This document shows positions 1-12,900 of a DNA stretch of 64,000 nucleotides, piece by piece. The stretch comes from Sipunculus nudus. Its lineage: Eukaryota; Annelida; Sipuncula; Golfingiida; Sipunculidae. A model generated the notes under the pieces. That model made no database searches. It was not told the DNA's origin and was given only the letters and a program-made list of their open reading frames with translations. A program made the position numbers and the translations under genes. Within the stretch, counting starts at the first letter, position 1. Each line of letters opens with the position of its first letter. The stretch spans positions 54,231,118-54,295,117 of the forward strand of contig CM049317.1 of NCBI GenBank assembly GCA_026874595.1. The letters run 5' to 3'.

Positions 1-314
1 TTGTAAACGTGCACTCAAAACTTTTGCGCACACCAGATTCTAATTGGTCACATTTGCTTTACTAGACCTAGCATGTATATTAGTTTAACGACCTGAAAAC
101 GTTGCATAGTTTGTTTCATGCAAACCATAAGGTACGTCTCTCCCTGTCCAAAAGTTTACTGATTCAACTGAAAGAATATGTTAAATACAACACGTTGTAC
201 CACTAGTCTTTTATAGTTGTGCCATTATATTTACAAGAGATATACGGTAGTGTTTGCGATCTAAGGTGACGTATTTGTTCACTTATTTATTACATTTGTT
301 TTTTTTTTTCACAG

Positions 315-492
315 CGCCTACACATTTCCCCGAAGAGAGAGGCAGGCTTGGAGAAAACAATAAACCAAGACACAGTGGTTACTGAGAAGATCACGGACCT
401 GTCCGTCATCAGCCCGGCCATGCGTAAAGCAGTGGGTAGCTACGCCCTCTACCGGGAAGAGCCATTACCAAAAGACGCCAAAATTCTGAATG
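315..492 (+). CDS. Gene A copy 1, internal exon (178 nt), family not recognised
   Basis: The exon follows a T-rich tract and a CAG acceptor ending at 314. It reads openly in phase 0 for 59 codons plus one base. The same 178-nt exon recurs at 22219-22396 and 44145-44322 with a shared core such as MRKAVG.YA and PLP, so it is a real duplicated coding exon. This is the only copy without an internal or leading stop. The expected 5' splice site at 493 reads GTCGGT, which lacks the usual purine at +3; the other copies have GTAGGC and GTAGAA. The upstream exons lie outside the window. I do not recognise the domain. Confidence 0.6.
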
Positions 493-1324
493 GTCGGTTA
501 TCTGAAGTCCTTCCTAGTGTGATAAAATATCAAAGATTCATTGGTATTCATAACGTGATTCACGATAATTTCTATAACTCATTTTATTTTGGAAAACACG
601 GGTCGAGTCTTTAATATAAAAAATACAAAGTTTTACAGAAGCACGTGTAATGGCAGCTAAAGTCTTTGCCATGACACCACTTGGTGAAACGAGTAAAGCT
701 TTTCAAATTATACCAGTTATATTTGATATGAATCGATCAAAATTAAGTATATGCGACCTTAAAGCATAAGAAATATCTGAAAGTAACATCAGGTTCAAGG
801 TACCCAATCACCTATAAGGCATGTTGAATTGACACGAAATATAACTTCTTTTCTTTAAAATGAGTTTTTACCTGCCAAACAATTGTCCAGAATCGGTTTG
901 CTTACTCCTGTAAAAACGCGTTAAAAACAGTTGATTGGGCGCGATCACAGATGTCAACATAAACACAGCGCGTGAATCGTCGGGGCCTCAAAGTGTCAAT
1001 CAGGAGATGCCCTGACTGACTTGGCCCAAAAAAGTGTAATACATGTTCCGCTAGCTGAAAAAACGCAGTGTGATCACGCGGCCTTATTATTGTGAACAGA
1101 CCCACAAGGACTGAGTTTACCAATATACAGAACAATAACAAGCAGTAAAACAGCCGTATATGAGGCACTTCGCCTATGTGCTAGTATGGTTCAGCTGGGG
1201 ACCTTTTGAATAAAGCAAAACTGAACTGATATTGTTAAATAGAAGACATAATATTTTCCCTAATAATGCCCCTTTAATACCTATTGTTTTGGATTTAAAC
1301 ATAAACTGATAATGTTTATTACAG
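493..1324. other. Intronic or intergenic stretch holding a dispersed repeat
   Basis: No gene seen. Bases 780-1240 are an uninterrupted copy of a repeat that occurs again, split by an insertion, at 6905-7040 and 8215-8540. Short minus-strand open frames here fall inside that repeat and are not supported as genes. Confidence 0.5.
780..1240. repeat. Dispersed repeat R1, contiguous copy
   Basis: The block matches 6905-7040 followed by 8215-8540. Shared landmarks in order are a TTACCTGCCAAA-like segment, an ACTCCTGTAAA-like segment, GCGCGATCACAG.TGTCAACATAAAC, AATCAGGAGATG, GTAATACATGTTC and CCTTTTG.ATAAAGCAAAACTG. No long open frame or terminal inverted repeat is visible, so the class (SINE-like or non-autonomous DNA element) is open. 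Confidence 0.55.
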
Positions 1325-1578
1325 GAACATCGAACGCAAAAGATATCAAACAAAAGCGTCTGATCAGAACATGCCAAAATGGCCATCCGGTTTTACGCTA
1401 TTTGCGTACTTATAACAGAGGCTGTAACCGCGTGGTCTTCTGCTCCAACCCACGTAACCGCTGGAGCTGTAAAGAAGAACACTACACAGGCCAAGCCTAC
1501 TTCCAATGTGTGTGTTGCAGTCATGAAACGACAACTAAAACTTGTCGTTTCGGCTGCCTGAAACTTTGGCACATCTAG
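1325..1578 (+). CDS. Candidate cysteine-rich terminal exon of gene A copy 1
   Basis: An acceptor (TTATTACAG) ends at 1324. Reading with two leading bases, the phase needed after the 178-nt exon at 315-492, gives 84 codons to a TAG. The segment has nine cysteines, including a CVCC cluster, which would suit a secreted, disulfide-rich C-terminus. A second frame from ATG 1379 also stays open (60 aa) with a hydrophobic start, and a GTAAGA donor-like site lies just after the stop, so frame and role are uncertain. No matching exon was found beside gene A copies 2 and 3. Family not recognised. Confidence 0.3.
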
Positions 1579-3561
1579 TATAGGTAAGAATGTTTGCCTT
1601 TGTAATGTTATCTTTACCCATCCATAAGTGCCTTTAGGGTTGATCATTTAGATATTTGTTTTTGTTAAATGAACATCATAACAACAGTATTTTTCCTGTT
1701 ATAAAAGAATACTTCATGAAACATACATAAATAAAATTGGTAAGAAAGCAAAATTGGGTAAATTTGTCGAGTATCACATTTTATTCAGGGGCGGCTGAAT
1801 CATGTTCAATATTGTTTTGCATATATTGTATAAGGGGGTTAACATCTTTGATTATAACACACACTTTTATGGTACATACCATTGATAGTTTATAGGTTGT
1901 ATAAGACGGTGAAAAAGTCCAATCATTATTCTCAGCCTATTGACCCGATTCCATTCTGCGTCTCCACATTACATTCTTGAAAATACATTCGTACGGTGAA
2001 ACATTGGTAACAGCTTATACCAGCTGTTAAATTGTTAAGGTTTCAAAGAAGAAAGGACCGCTGCTTTGCCTTCTACACAATATTAGGCATTTTCTTCTAT
2101 TTCCACATTTGACAGAATCTGGATACCACAAATTGAAAGCAATTTACACCGTCACATTTAATAGGGTTAAATTGTTGTCCATAATAAATAATCATCTACC
2201 GAGTTACATGCACATTAGTAAGTCCAAATTGTTATCAGAGCGCTAATTAGTTAAGTTTTAGTTCAAACTCCATTATGGTAATGTTATTTTCATCACAACC
2301 CCAGATGAATGCATTAACAGTTGTGTCATACACGAATTCCACAATGAGACATTCGTCACAAGTTGTAACAAGGGTATAGGTAAATCAAACATATAATGTC
2401 GATGATAACACGCAGTCCTGAGTTACCACCGGGTTTGACTTATCTCTGGAAGCGATTTATAAACATCTGAGAACGACTTGAAAAGTAAAACAAACACGGT
2501 CCTGCATCTTCTTTGCTGAATTCAATGCAACACTTGTTGTTTACTGATTTATGGGTGCTGATTCAAAACATATTACCTGAATTGCTCTAGCACATCACAT
2601 TTTTTCACAGCCTCTCGTGTTTAGTAGCAATTTTGTTTTTGACAGCCATTTGTTTGATGAACAAGCTTTTTTTTATACCCAAAGCAACCAGGAATCTGAC
2701 AGCAATACACTATACCTTAGTTCTTTCTGATTCACATGAGAACTATGGATGCAATTCAAAGCCTGCTTTTATGTGTACTGATGATTTGGAAACATTAAAC
2801 TACCCAAGCAACACAGTCACAGAGCCCTGGTACACTAAAGTCAGTGGAACTGTATATGACAACCTGAGAGGTTAAAAAGTTTGTTTAAAAGCCTGTTTAA
2901 AAGTCAAGGAGCAAGGCCCTGCATTCTCATGTAACAAGTTGAAATCGAATTTATCTCGAAAGGTGTATTCTTCTGCTAGGAGTCCGAATTTATTTTTTAC
3001 CTTGTTGCAAAGCAAGAAACCCTCTACAGACGGTGACGTGATACCCTGATGATTGGGATGCTGTGGCAATTAGGATATTAAACATGCAGTGTAGGCAACT
3101 TTAAAAGTTCTATTTATACCTGTGCCTCATCCTGATTTCATAGTAAGTAATATGGCAAGCGATAGAAGAAAATAATCATCCCATATTAAAGTATATGGGA
3201 ATGCGCATGCTATCAATTTATACATTTTACATGCATTACATTGAATTGTCAATGAGGCATTTTTACCATCAACCAATAAATTAAAAAAAAAAATGAATAT
3301 CTTTAACAGTTACGAGATTATTTAAATAGAATCTGGTTCCGTTTAGAATTCACTGAAACATTTTGAAAATATATGGTCAGCATTGCCAAAATTAGTAAGC
3401 ATATGATTAAAAGGTATTACTACAGTCCATGTCTGAATCTTACGTACTCCACATCCTTTGCTGTTGTTAATACCATTATCTTTGTGATTGCACCAAATGA
3501 TGATGCATGCATTTATAAATATTATATTTGAAATTTGACACTGAGTTTATTTTTTTTTCAG
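1579..3561. other. AT-rich stretch without a supported gene
   Basis: Only short open frames with no domain I recognise. A CAGGGGCGG start near 1787 resembles the end of a common invertebrate repeat but no second end was found. Confidence 0.4.
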
Positions 3562-3734
3562 AACGTTTCCGAAAGATGATTGCTGACAGCGGTCGAGTCA
3601 TATGCTTCGCACGCGTCAGGAACGAAAAGCACAATCGATGCGTGTTGAATATCGACGCGCATCACGTTATTATACTTCATGCCTCAGCACATGCCTTCCC
3701 CTCGCTCCCTCTATATGTCACCCGGACTTACTGA
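3562..3734 (+). CDS. Candidate short terminal exon, unrecognised
   Basis: A long T tract plus CAG ends at 3561. The frame with two leading bases runs 56 codons to a TGA and has a fairly balanced, basic composition with no low-complexity bias. Its entry phase would also fit the gene A 178-nt exon, so it could be an alternative last exon, but nothing similar appears near the other gene A copies. It could equally be chance. Confidence 0.2.
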
Positions 3735-5624
3735 ACTTGTTCAGTACACGTTTAACAACACATTAGATTTCTTTCTGACATACTTACGCGGTGTTTTACA
3801 CAACTTGAATAAAATCTGATTGCAGCATTTCTGAGCTTAGTCTTCATTGGTTATGTCATGATTGAGGATGGAATTACCAGCTGGTTATGTGTGTTAGTCC
3901 GTAAGAAAGAGTCTGGCGGCAATCAATCCCACTTCCATGTGAGCAAATATTTTCAAATTTACAAAGTGGTTAAAAGCAATTTTGAATATTTCAAAATCAT
4001 TCAAAGCCGGTATAGGATTCCAAACTGTTCACAAACTGTTTGTAATTGTTTACATATGTAAAATCTTTACATTTAGGAGTAAGTTTTAAAATTCTCCTAT
4101 AATACACGTGTCCTCTTACTTACGGTAACATCTTTAAAACTGAAGTGCCATGTACGATTTTTTTACACTGTGTCCCCCCCCCCCCCCCCAAAAAAAAAAA
4201 TGGGGGGGGGGGGGGAGTACTCTGATATGTTTTTATAAGCAAAGTTTTCACCAGAGATAAGCTGTTCATCGCAGCTTTAAAAAGCCATGAGGAGGCAACA
4301 TTCAGTTCAAACAATTTCACAAGACAGTACTGTATTTCGTTTCCAACTGCTTTCCCTAAGTTTTATCCTGTTTTTATCTAATATATCCACCCGTTGAGGT
4401 AGAGGGCGATGATTTTTCTGTTGGAATGACCGAGCACAGTGCAAATTATAACAAAACTGATTGTATCTTCACCGGACGTATGGTTTTGGGGTCAAATTAA
4501 GTGAAACTCGCTAGTGTTTAATTAATTTTAATTAATTTTAAATTAATTTTATGTAGCGTTTCCTAGGGGTACTCCACTTAATCTAAAGTGACTGTCGCCG
4601 CTTTAACTGTCACTTGTAGTGTGTTATAAGAGCATGACTACACGTGGTCAGTCATATTCTGTTACAATGCACGGGCCGATATATGACGTCACTCCAGTGA
4701 CTCTTGTACATTTCAGTCATGCTTCGGAGATGGAATGTCGAACGTTCATATTTATATTTCAAGCAGGTTTATATACTTATATTTCAAACATGTATATGAA
4801 CAGTAATGGTCCTCAGACCCAGTCTATTATTCATGATTTAGGATTCAACTTGATTAGAAATAAGGCTTTTCACTAGATGGCGCTTGAGAACTGCCTGCGT
4901 TAAAGTGCATTATGATATTTTACCTGCTCTAACACAGGATCGATATACATACTACAAATCAATTCACCAAAATAACTTTTATTTATCTTAAAATACCAGG
5001 TTTATGTCAGCAGTGTCACATTAAATAGTATTAACAAATGCAGTATACTATTCTAACCCTCTGCTATATTCATACGGAGTTCTATTTCATAAAAATTCCA
5101 ACTGTGTAATAAAACACATGTTTATGCAAATTTTTCATTTCTTATTTTACGTATCCGCGGTTGTATCTCACCTCAGATAATTAATGGTACATAAGAATTA
5201 TAATATCACGCTTTTCTCTATCTTTCCTATATCTACTCTGACCATAACTAAGAGCAGGGATAATATTTTGGCATCACTTAATATAAGTATAAAATGGGAA
5301 TTTATGTTAGCTTAGTGTTTATGAACGTAAAGGTCCATTAACTGCAAGTGAGGGCGCTCGAAAGAAACTGCTGTTGCTACAAGCACAATGGCCGGTTGTC
5401 ATGGGACCCGACGTTGAATTACATAAACGTCATGGAAACTTGTTGCACTAAAAAGAGCGATAATAACAGAAAACAAGATAAAAAATTAAGTGCAATGCCT
5501 AAAGTTAAATTTGCAAATGGGTTAAGGATTTTTATTTCAATAGTTTAGGATAAACCCTGCAGTTTGCTCGAATTAATTCTTCCCAAACACACTTTATGAC
5601 TCATCCAGTTATCGCCTAACGGCC
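3735..5624. other. AT-rich stretch without a supported gene
   Basis: No coding exon is supported. It contains the C/A/G homopolymer block at 4174-4215. Open frames of 66-85 codons here lack splice support and recognisable domains. Confidence 0.4.
4174..4215. repeat. C16-A11-T-G14 homopolymer block
   Basis: A run of about 16 C is followed by 11 A, one T and 14 G. The C and G runs can pair as a hairpin around an A-rich loop, and each run could form a quadruplex on one strand. Such a block is also prone to sequencing or assembly error. Confidence 0.7.
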
Positions 5625-5974
5625 TCAAACATCATGAAGCTTTCTGAATATGCCTGCGTATACATAAGCGGTACAGTCTCTCCACACTAGGGGATGTTCG
5701 CGTAGCCCAGGGTACTTCTGAGGTTCAAAGTCAAGAAAACCCCTCTCAAGAAACAGAGATTCATACAGCGAAGGAAATAACCTCTGCACCGCCATCCCTC
5801 CAGTAAACAAGAACGAAAATACATGCTCACTCTGAACAGAGACCACTTTCTCAAGTAAAGGACGTATTACCATTAGATATCCAGGAAGATTTTGCCCTTG
5901 ATTTAATGTAGTGAAAAAAATATACTCAGTTAATACTGGTAACTGCTCTAGAAACAGACGTTGTTCAAAATGCT
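5625..5974 (-). CDS. Terminal coding exon of an unrecognised minus-strand gene
   Basis: On the minus strand a TATGTTTTTCAG acceptor ends just above 5974. The frame then stays open for two bases plus 115 sense codons and a TGA, well upstream of the first in-frame ATG (5873). Composition is protein-like, rich in Leu, Phe, Glu and Tyr, with segments such as LERGFLDFEPQKYP and HPLVWRDCTAYVYAGI, and no low-complexity sequence. The open frame directly behind a good acceptor is the main support. Upstream exons were not found before 9 kb. I cannot name the family. It could be a remnant of a gene broken up by the repeats above it. Confidence 0.45.
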
Positions 5975-6904
5975 CTGAAAAACATAATAGATTAATTCAC
6001 TGAGCCACTCTGTTCAGGACTTAAAGAATCAAATTTAACTACAGAACCAATATTCGGGCATCATCATTAAGGCTTTATATAAACAATGGCCAGACAGGAG
6101 AAAGAACCAGTGTCTTCAGAAAGGTATTGGTATGCTGAAGATAGACATTGTAGCCTCAAACATTGAAAGGACACATTGCATCATCAAATCAACCCAAGAC
6201 AGTAGACCAATGCCTGTTCTGATATAGTTAGGCTAAAACAAAACCAGAACATCTATGTATCGAGCTGGCAACAAATTGAAGGAAGAGAGGAGGGAAGAGG
6301 AGAGAGGAGGAAAGGTATAATTTTCTTCAATGAAGACCTAATATAGACACGACAGAACATGTTTAAGCTTGCAAGAAATTAAAAACGAGAGGGTTCATTG
6401 CTGACTTTTGGACCTCTGACGGAAATATTGAAATTAGAGATTAAAGGGCCGGAGTACACAGTTTCACCCACCCGCGTACGTTGAAATATGGGCTGACGAT
6501 AAGCGAGCGTCACCTCATCAACAGTACTCAGTTTATATTGCAGGAATTTGTCAGTTCTTAATAAAACAATACAGTTTGAATCTCCATATTATATAGAATA
6601 TTGAAACGATACTTGCATGCATAGTTAAATGCATGTGTGTTTAAGTATATATATATATGTGTGTGTGTTAAATGCTGCCAAACACGTTGTGGCAGGGTCA
6701 GTCAACATTCTGGTTATGACCTCCATACCAAACTACTGCAGTTATTTCAGCTCATTACTTATGTAAACTGATCTACTATACGGTATTCTGTTCCATGTTG
6801 TATTCAATAAGACGTGCAAGGACATTTCAAGCTGCATGCACAAAGGTCTACAGGTGCAAATTCTTTATTTGAGAATTATAAATACTATGCACACTAATCT
6901 ATTA
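5975..6904. other. Stretch without a supported gene
   Basis: No coding exon seen. A purine-rich GGAGAGAGGAGG-like segment lies near 6280 and a short TA/TG microsatellite near 6645-6670. Missing upstream exons of the gene ending at 5625 could lie here but none has both splice sites and a long frame. Confidence 0.35.
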
Positions 6905-8540
6905 AGTGAAAGGGACTAATCACATTTAAAGCACGTTGAATTAACACAAATAAATAGCTTATTCCGTTAAAAATAAATCTGTACCTGCCAAAAAAAAATC
7001 CTTGAAACCGTCTGCTCATTCCTGTAAACGAGTCTTAACAAGTAGCCCATGGGCCATGATGCTCAGCTAATTTTGACTGGGTGCTCATTTTTTTTTTATT
7101 ACCGTTATATATTGTGAGTGAGAATAGCCTATGGCTAAAGTAATAGTGTTGAAAAATTGACAGAAAATAATAACTTCAGGATTCATAAGAGACCTTCCAT
7201 GTAACCCCCCCCCCCCCTGGATTTCACAACAGAAAAAAAAGGAAAATGGATACAATTTGTACCCTGTCTGTCTGTCTCATGTTTCTGGTCCATAGCTGGC
7301 AGAATATAGGTCACCATGATCCAATTTCAGGTTTCCAAGGAGAATTGCCGAGGAATTCCCTGAATGTCATGTTAGAAGAGTCTAGGGCCAATGGATATAT
7401 TTTGTGCCTTGTCTGTCTGGGTGCTCAAGCCTCAAAACCATTTTTTCAGCCCATAGGTCACACAATATAGGTTACCATGACATAATTTCAGGTTTCAAAG
7501 GACACTTGACTTGGACCTCCCTGAATTTAAGGTGAAACAATCTAGGCTTAATGGTTACAATTGATGCCCTGTCTGACTGTCTGCGTGCTTATATGACATC
7601 TGTTCTAAGAGGTTGCAAAATATAGGTCATAGTGACCTAATTTCAGTTTTTCTAAGACACTGGCCAAGGACGTCTCAGAATGTTACATTAGAACCTAATG
7701 TCTACATGACCTAACATCAGGTGTCCAAGGAGATTTGCCTAGAGCCTCCCAGTAAATTGTGTAAGACGATTATAGGCATAACAGATACGATTTGTCTCCA
7801 TCTGACATTCAGGGTGTTCATACGAAATCCTTTCGCTATAGGTCGCAGAATAAAGGTCACAGTGACCTATTTCAGGTTTCAAAGGACATTTGCGTAGGAC
7901 ATCCCTAAATCATACGTTGGAGGATTCTAAGCCTTATTGATTCAATTTGTGCCCTGTCTCACTGTCTGGGTGCTAAAAATCATGTTTTCGGCCCGTAGGT
8001 CACACAATATAGGTCACCATGACCTAATTTCAGGTTTCCAAGGAGATATGCCAGGGACCTCCTTGGATGTACAGTTAAAGGTTTCTAGGTCTAACGGTTA
8101 CGATTTGTGCCCTGTTAACGGACGGACGGCCGGACAATCGGAAGAACGCCGGACAGAGGGTGACCGCTATATCTCAGATGACTTACAGTCAGCTGAGCTT
8201 AAAATAGTGGACAAGGCGCGATCACAGGTGTCAACATAAACGCAGCGAGTAGGGCAGTGTGCATTGTAGAACCACAACACGTGTTAATCAGGAGATGACA
8301 TGGGCCAAAATATGTAATACATGTTCCCGCTGGCTGAAACACCGCTATTTGCGGCTCACAATCGGACCTCCGGTCACGCGACCTTGTTGTGGCAAATAGA
8401 CACACGTGGACTGTGTTTACCAACACGCAGAGTCATAAAAAGGCGTTAAACCGCCTTATGTTGGGTATTGAGACTGTGCGCTGGGATGGTTTTGCTGGAA
8501 ACCTTTTGTATAAAGCAAAACTGTACTGTGTGAAAAAATA
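6905..8540. repeat. Dispersed repeat R1, second copy, split by a tandem-array insertion
   Basis: Bases 6905-7040 and 8215-8540 match the contiguous copy at 780-1240. The 1.17 kb between them is foreign to that copy. The insertion starts near a GCCCATGGGCCATGATGCTCAG segment and ends with CAGTCAGCTGAGCTTAAAA. It therefore looks like an element that jumped into R1. Confidence 0.55.
7300..8205 (+). repeat. Tandem array with AGGTCA-containing unit (R2)
   Basis: Six diverged units begin near 7305, 7462, 7624, 7703, 7853 and 7999. Each has a core like CATGACCTAATTTCAGGTTT, then CCAAGGAGAT.TGCC, and most end in a GCCCTGTCTG.CTGTCTGGGTGC-like stretch. The array ends in a GGACGGACGGCCGGAC tract. Related arrays lie at 18830-19350 and 49500-49690 (same strand) and 40830-41790 (opposite strand). 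Frames across it are not genes. Confidence 0.65.
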
Positions 8541-9660
8541 GGCATAATATTGTTATTGATTAAGTCCCTTTAACTGGTATATATTAAATTATAAGGTTAT
8601 ATGACTGGTAACCCTAAATAAACTTTCTAAATTTGATTGTAAAAATATTCTTAGACAAATCGAATTACCAATATATATTCAGTTACCTGAAAGCGGTACA
8701 CTAAGGTTTAAACTTTCTTCAGATAAACCAATTTAAGAAAGTAAGGCCAGAACAAATTCATTGCGGAAGCCAATGCAAAAAAAAATTATTCTTGGAGAAA
8801 CAATGGGGAAACAATTAAACATACACCATTTTTCCACTTGAGCTAAATTATGCTATTAACCTCTTTTCAAAATGAAAGGATTTTATGCATTTCCCGAGCC
8901 GCGTGACCCTTTTATAGTGTGCCTCCACTATAACTGATAAACAATTTTGATCTGGCTGGGACGACATGTCAAAAAAGACACCTAGGACTGAGCAACCAAT
9001 CCAATAATGTGTTGCTTGTCAGCGATTGCATTGTGGATGGAATGACTCCCGTACAAATTCCAGTTTGGTCTTCGTTTACCAGTTGTCCGTAGCCATTTCA
9101 GTGTAGTTTGGTACATATAGCATATGTATGTACATTGGCAATACCATGTTGCCAAATCGACAACGTTTGGGTTGTCGAATAAAATACCTCTAGCCACAAC
9201 TTAATTTCTTAAACAATAAAAAATTATAAGACGATCGGTTTAATGTATAATATATTTTTTCATTCCTATTATTTATCCTGTATCATGCTTGAGTTATTGT
9301 AAAGTCGCTCTTACTACAGATACTATAAAGATAGTTGAGAGTCTAGTTTTAACTAATCGTTTCGGTATCATTAAATAATATTTTCCAACATCTTTATTTG
9401 CTCGGACGTACTACGACGTACATCTAATCCTCCAAAAGTAAATGACAAAAAGTAAATTCTGTTACACCCCATCCTGCGAAAAACACCGTCAGATGACCAA
9501 GACTAATGCGGACACTAAATCTAGTCCCTTCAAATATGCTTCCATATTTAAACGTAAACTCGGTGAAGCGGACAACTCATTCCTGGACAGGGACAAACTG
9601 TCCTGTCCCGCTTGAGCACCCAGTACATGCCTAGACCCACTAAAGCGGACAAACATCGTG
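8541..9660. other. AT-rich stretch, one weak open frame
   Basis: A 71-codon minus-strand frame at 8982-9197 contains a WLRTTGKRRPNWNLYG-like segment that looks protein-like, but it has no clear splice sites and no recognised domain, so I do not call it a gene. Confidence 0.3.
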
Positions 9661-9960
9661 AGTTTTTTTTTTTGTTTAAACATATTTATTTAACCAGGAT
9701 TACAAAAATAGCCGTTAGGCTAATGCAAATGTTTTCCTGGGAAACATATATACAAACAAAGATTCAGTACAAATACATGGTGATGACAAGTTAACATAGT
9801 AACACTAACATAGTGTAAACAAACATATACGTTAAAAAAAATAAAACAAAAATAAAAAAAAAAACACACACACACATACTCCATATACAAAAGTGCCTAT
9901 TACATAGTTACATCAGATCCATTAAAGTATCAGACAGTTTAAATGAAATTACTATCAAAA

Positions 9961-12900
9961 TCAAAATCGTTTTGTGTTCCTTATGTATCTGTATACGTGA
10001 CTAAAGAGTTTAAAATTATCTGTAGTAGTCAGGGAGCTACTGCCACAAAGTAAAATTCTAACTATTTCTAACTTAGTTTTCCTAGAATAATTTTCATTTA
10101 TATGTGGCAATGCAAAACAGCAAAATTCCTGCAAACTAGCAAGAAGTGTGTGTCTCTGTTCAATATAAAGTGGGCAGTCCAAGAAATAATGAACAACAGT
10201 TTCGTCGGCGAGATCACATTCACAAGTTGGCTTTTCAGTTAAGTTGACCTTAAACAGAGTACTGTTTAGGGTGCTGCAGTCAGTGCGTAACCGCGTGTGT
10301 AGGATATTATCACGTCGTATACCACTGAAGAAATAATTTGGGGGCTTTTTTGGATAAAACATATCGCACAGTGCGTTTTTAAATGCAGTGGTAGAAGTAA
10401 TTGCTCTCACCTTTTCTGGTAAGAAATTCCAAATTTTAACTGCCGTAGGAATAAATGAATGTTGTCCGGCATGGAGTCTGAATACTGGTACTCTGTACTC
10501 GCTGGCATTTCTTAGGTTATACGAGCCTTGTTTGCATTTATAACCGGATAATGTCTTTATCAGATAAGGAGGACCCAGGTTCTTTATTATTTTATAGAAA
10601 GTCGTGACAATTTTTACTTTCCTACGTACAGACAATGTAGGCCAACCAAGCTCGTTTAACAGTTGTGTGCTGCTGCACCATCTTGTTGCGCCAGTGCACA
10701 GTAGCATGCCTTTGCGCTGAACACTTTCTAGATTGTTCGCCTGTACTACAGAACAATTGTTAAATAGTATATCCCCATATTCGAGGACAGAAATCACCAT
10801 TGATTTATACAGTCTATCTAGGACTTTTTTAGATAAAATGAACTTGAATTTTTGAAGCATTCCTATTCGTCTTGATGCTTTAGTACAAAGATGCCGAATA
10901 TGGTCACCCCAGCTCAAGTCTTGAGAAAGCAGTATTCCTAGATGAGATAACTGTTCTACCTCAGATATAACAGTTTGATTTAATATAAGGGCGGGATGAG
11001 ATTGTTCTTGATATTTCCTTGAAAATGTTATGACTTTTGACTTAGTACTATTGAATGTAATGTGCCATTGTGAAGACCATTCCTCTAATTTTAATAGGTC
11101 ACTATTTAGAGATTGGGCCGAGGCCACAGGTGATTTAATCTGGGTGTACAAGCAAGTATCGTCAGCGTACATACGTATAGTGTTTGTGATACCATAAGAT
11201 ATATCATTAACATAAACTAAATACAATAGCGGCCCGAGAATAGAGCCCTGTGGAACTCCTGCTTGTATATGAACAGTGTTTGATCTGTGGCCCTGGAGTA
11301 GAACTCTCTGTGATCGATCGTGTAGATAGGACCCGAACCATTTCAGAATTTGTCCTGAAATGCCCATTTGCTGCAATTTAAAGAGGAGGCCCCTGTGCCA
11401 CACCTTGTCAAAGGCCTTGGATACATCGAGGCAGATTAATCTTGTGTCCATACCTTCATCAAATCCCCTATATATAATATTAACAAGTTCAATCAGCTGG
11501 TACAATGGACTATCATTTTTCTTGTATGCAGAATTTATTGGTATAAGTACTTTGTGCCGAGTGAAGTATTCATAACATTTATTATAGACTAACCTCTCGA
11601 ATATTTTAGATACATTATTCAACAGCGAAATGGGTCTATAATTTTGGATTCTGGAACGGTCTCCTTTTTTAAATACGGGAATAACATTAGCTGTTTTCCA
11701 TGTAGAAGGATATTTTCCGGTTAACAATGACTTATTAAATAATTTGCAAAGCGGAGTGGCAAGTATGCAAGACATCTTTTTTAAAATGAGATTACATATT
11801 CCACCAGGACCTATGGCTTTGCCCAATTTAAGATTGTTCATGACCTGTTCTACTTCCGTAGGATTTAGTTGAAGTGATGACAAAAGATCATGTTGTATAT
11901 TATTCAGAGGTGGGAGCTGTGTGGAATCGACATCTTCGGGAAGGATTGCCTGACTGCTAAAGTAATTATTGAAAGCTTCAGCCTTTTCAGTAGGGTCATG
12001 TATGATATCTTCATCCACTTCCAATGGTGGTATTGGGGAATGTGTTTTTGTGCCCAGCAAGCCATGACTGATTTTCCACCACAGCTTAGAATCATGATAC
12101 TCTACGTCTAGCTGATTACTTATTTTATTCCAATAACTTTTCTTTTGCTTTCTGATCTCGGATACAACCATATTTCTTGCCTTTTTAAAGGACGCGTAAT
12201 GGTCCGGCTGGTTATTACTTTTAAACCTTTTCCATGCCCTATTTCTTTGTCTTATCATGCGTCTTATGTTTGCATTCATCCACGGCTTGTCAGTTGGTCG
12301 AACGGTTACTGTTTTTAATGGGACAGATTGTTTAATTGCATACGTAATTATATCACAAACTGATACTGCAATGTCGTCTACGGAATCAAAAACATCATAT
12401 AATGCATCCCACGGAGCATTTTGAAGACATTCTTCAAGCATTATAAAGTTTGTTTCGTTATATTTAAAAATTTCACGTTCATATGATTTCGGTTTATACA
12501 CCTTGAGCAAAACCGACCAGGCCGTGACAGCATGGTCGCAATTTGAAAGCGGTGACATTAAGTGAACATTAGTAAGACGTCCGGGCGAATCAGTGATTAG
12601 TAAATCAAGCAAGCTAGAACTATTCTCTGTTACTCTTGTTGGTTCGGAAATAAGCTGCTGTAGTCCTAATTGTTGTAGTACATTTAAGAGTTCATTGCCA
12701 AGTTCACTATCATCATGGTTAGAATACCACTTCACACACCTGTCATTGAAATCGCCAGATACAATCACAGCGTATGGATTTTTTGCTAGAGCACTGTTTA
12801 GACTTTGTGTCAATTTATCTAAGAATAATTTGCGAACTTCGCTTGACTGGCCTGGAGGTCTGTAATATACCCCTATAATCACTCGTTGTTTTCGTACGTG

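Noticed and set aside
902-1168. 88-codon minus-strand frame with a hydrophobic start, like a small membrane protein.
   Set aside because: It lies inside dispersed repeat R1; the other R1 copy does not keep the frame.
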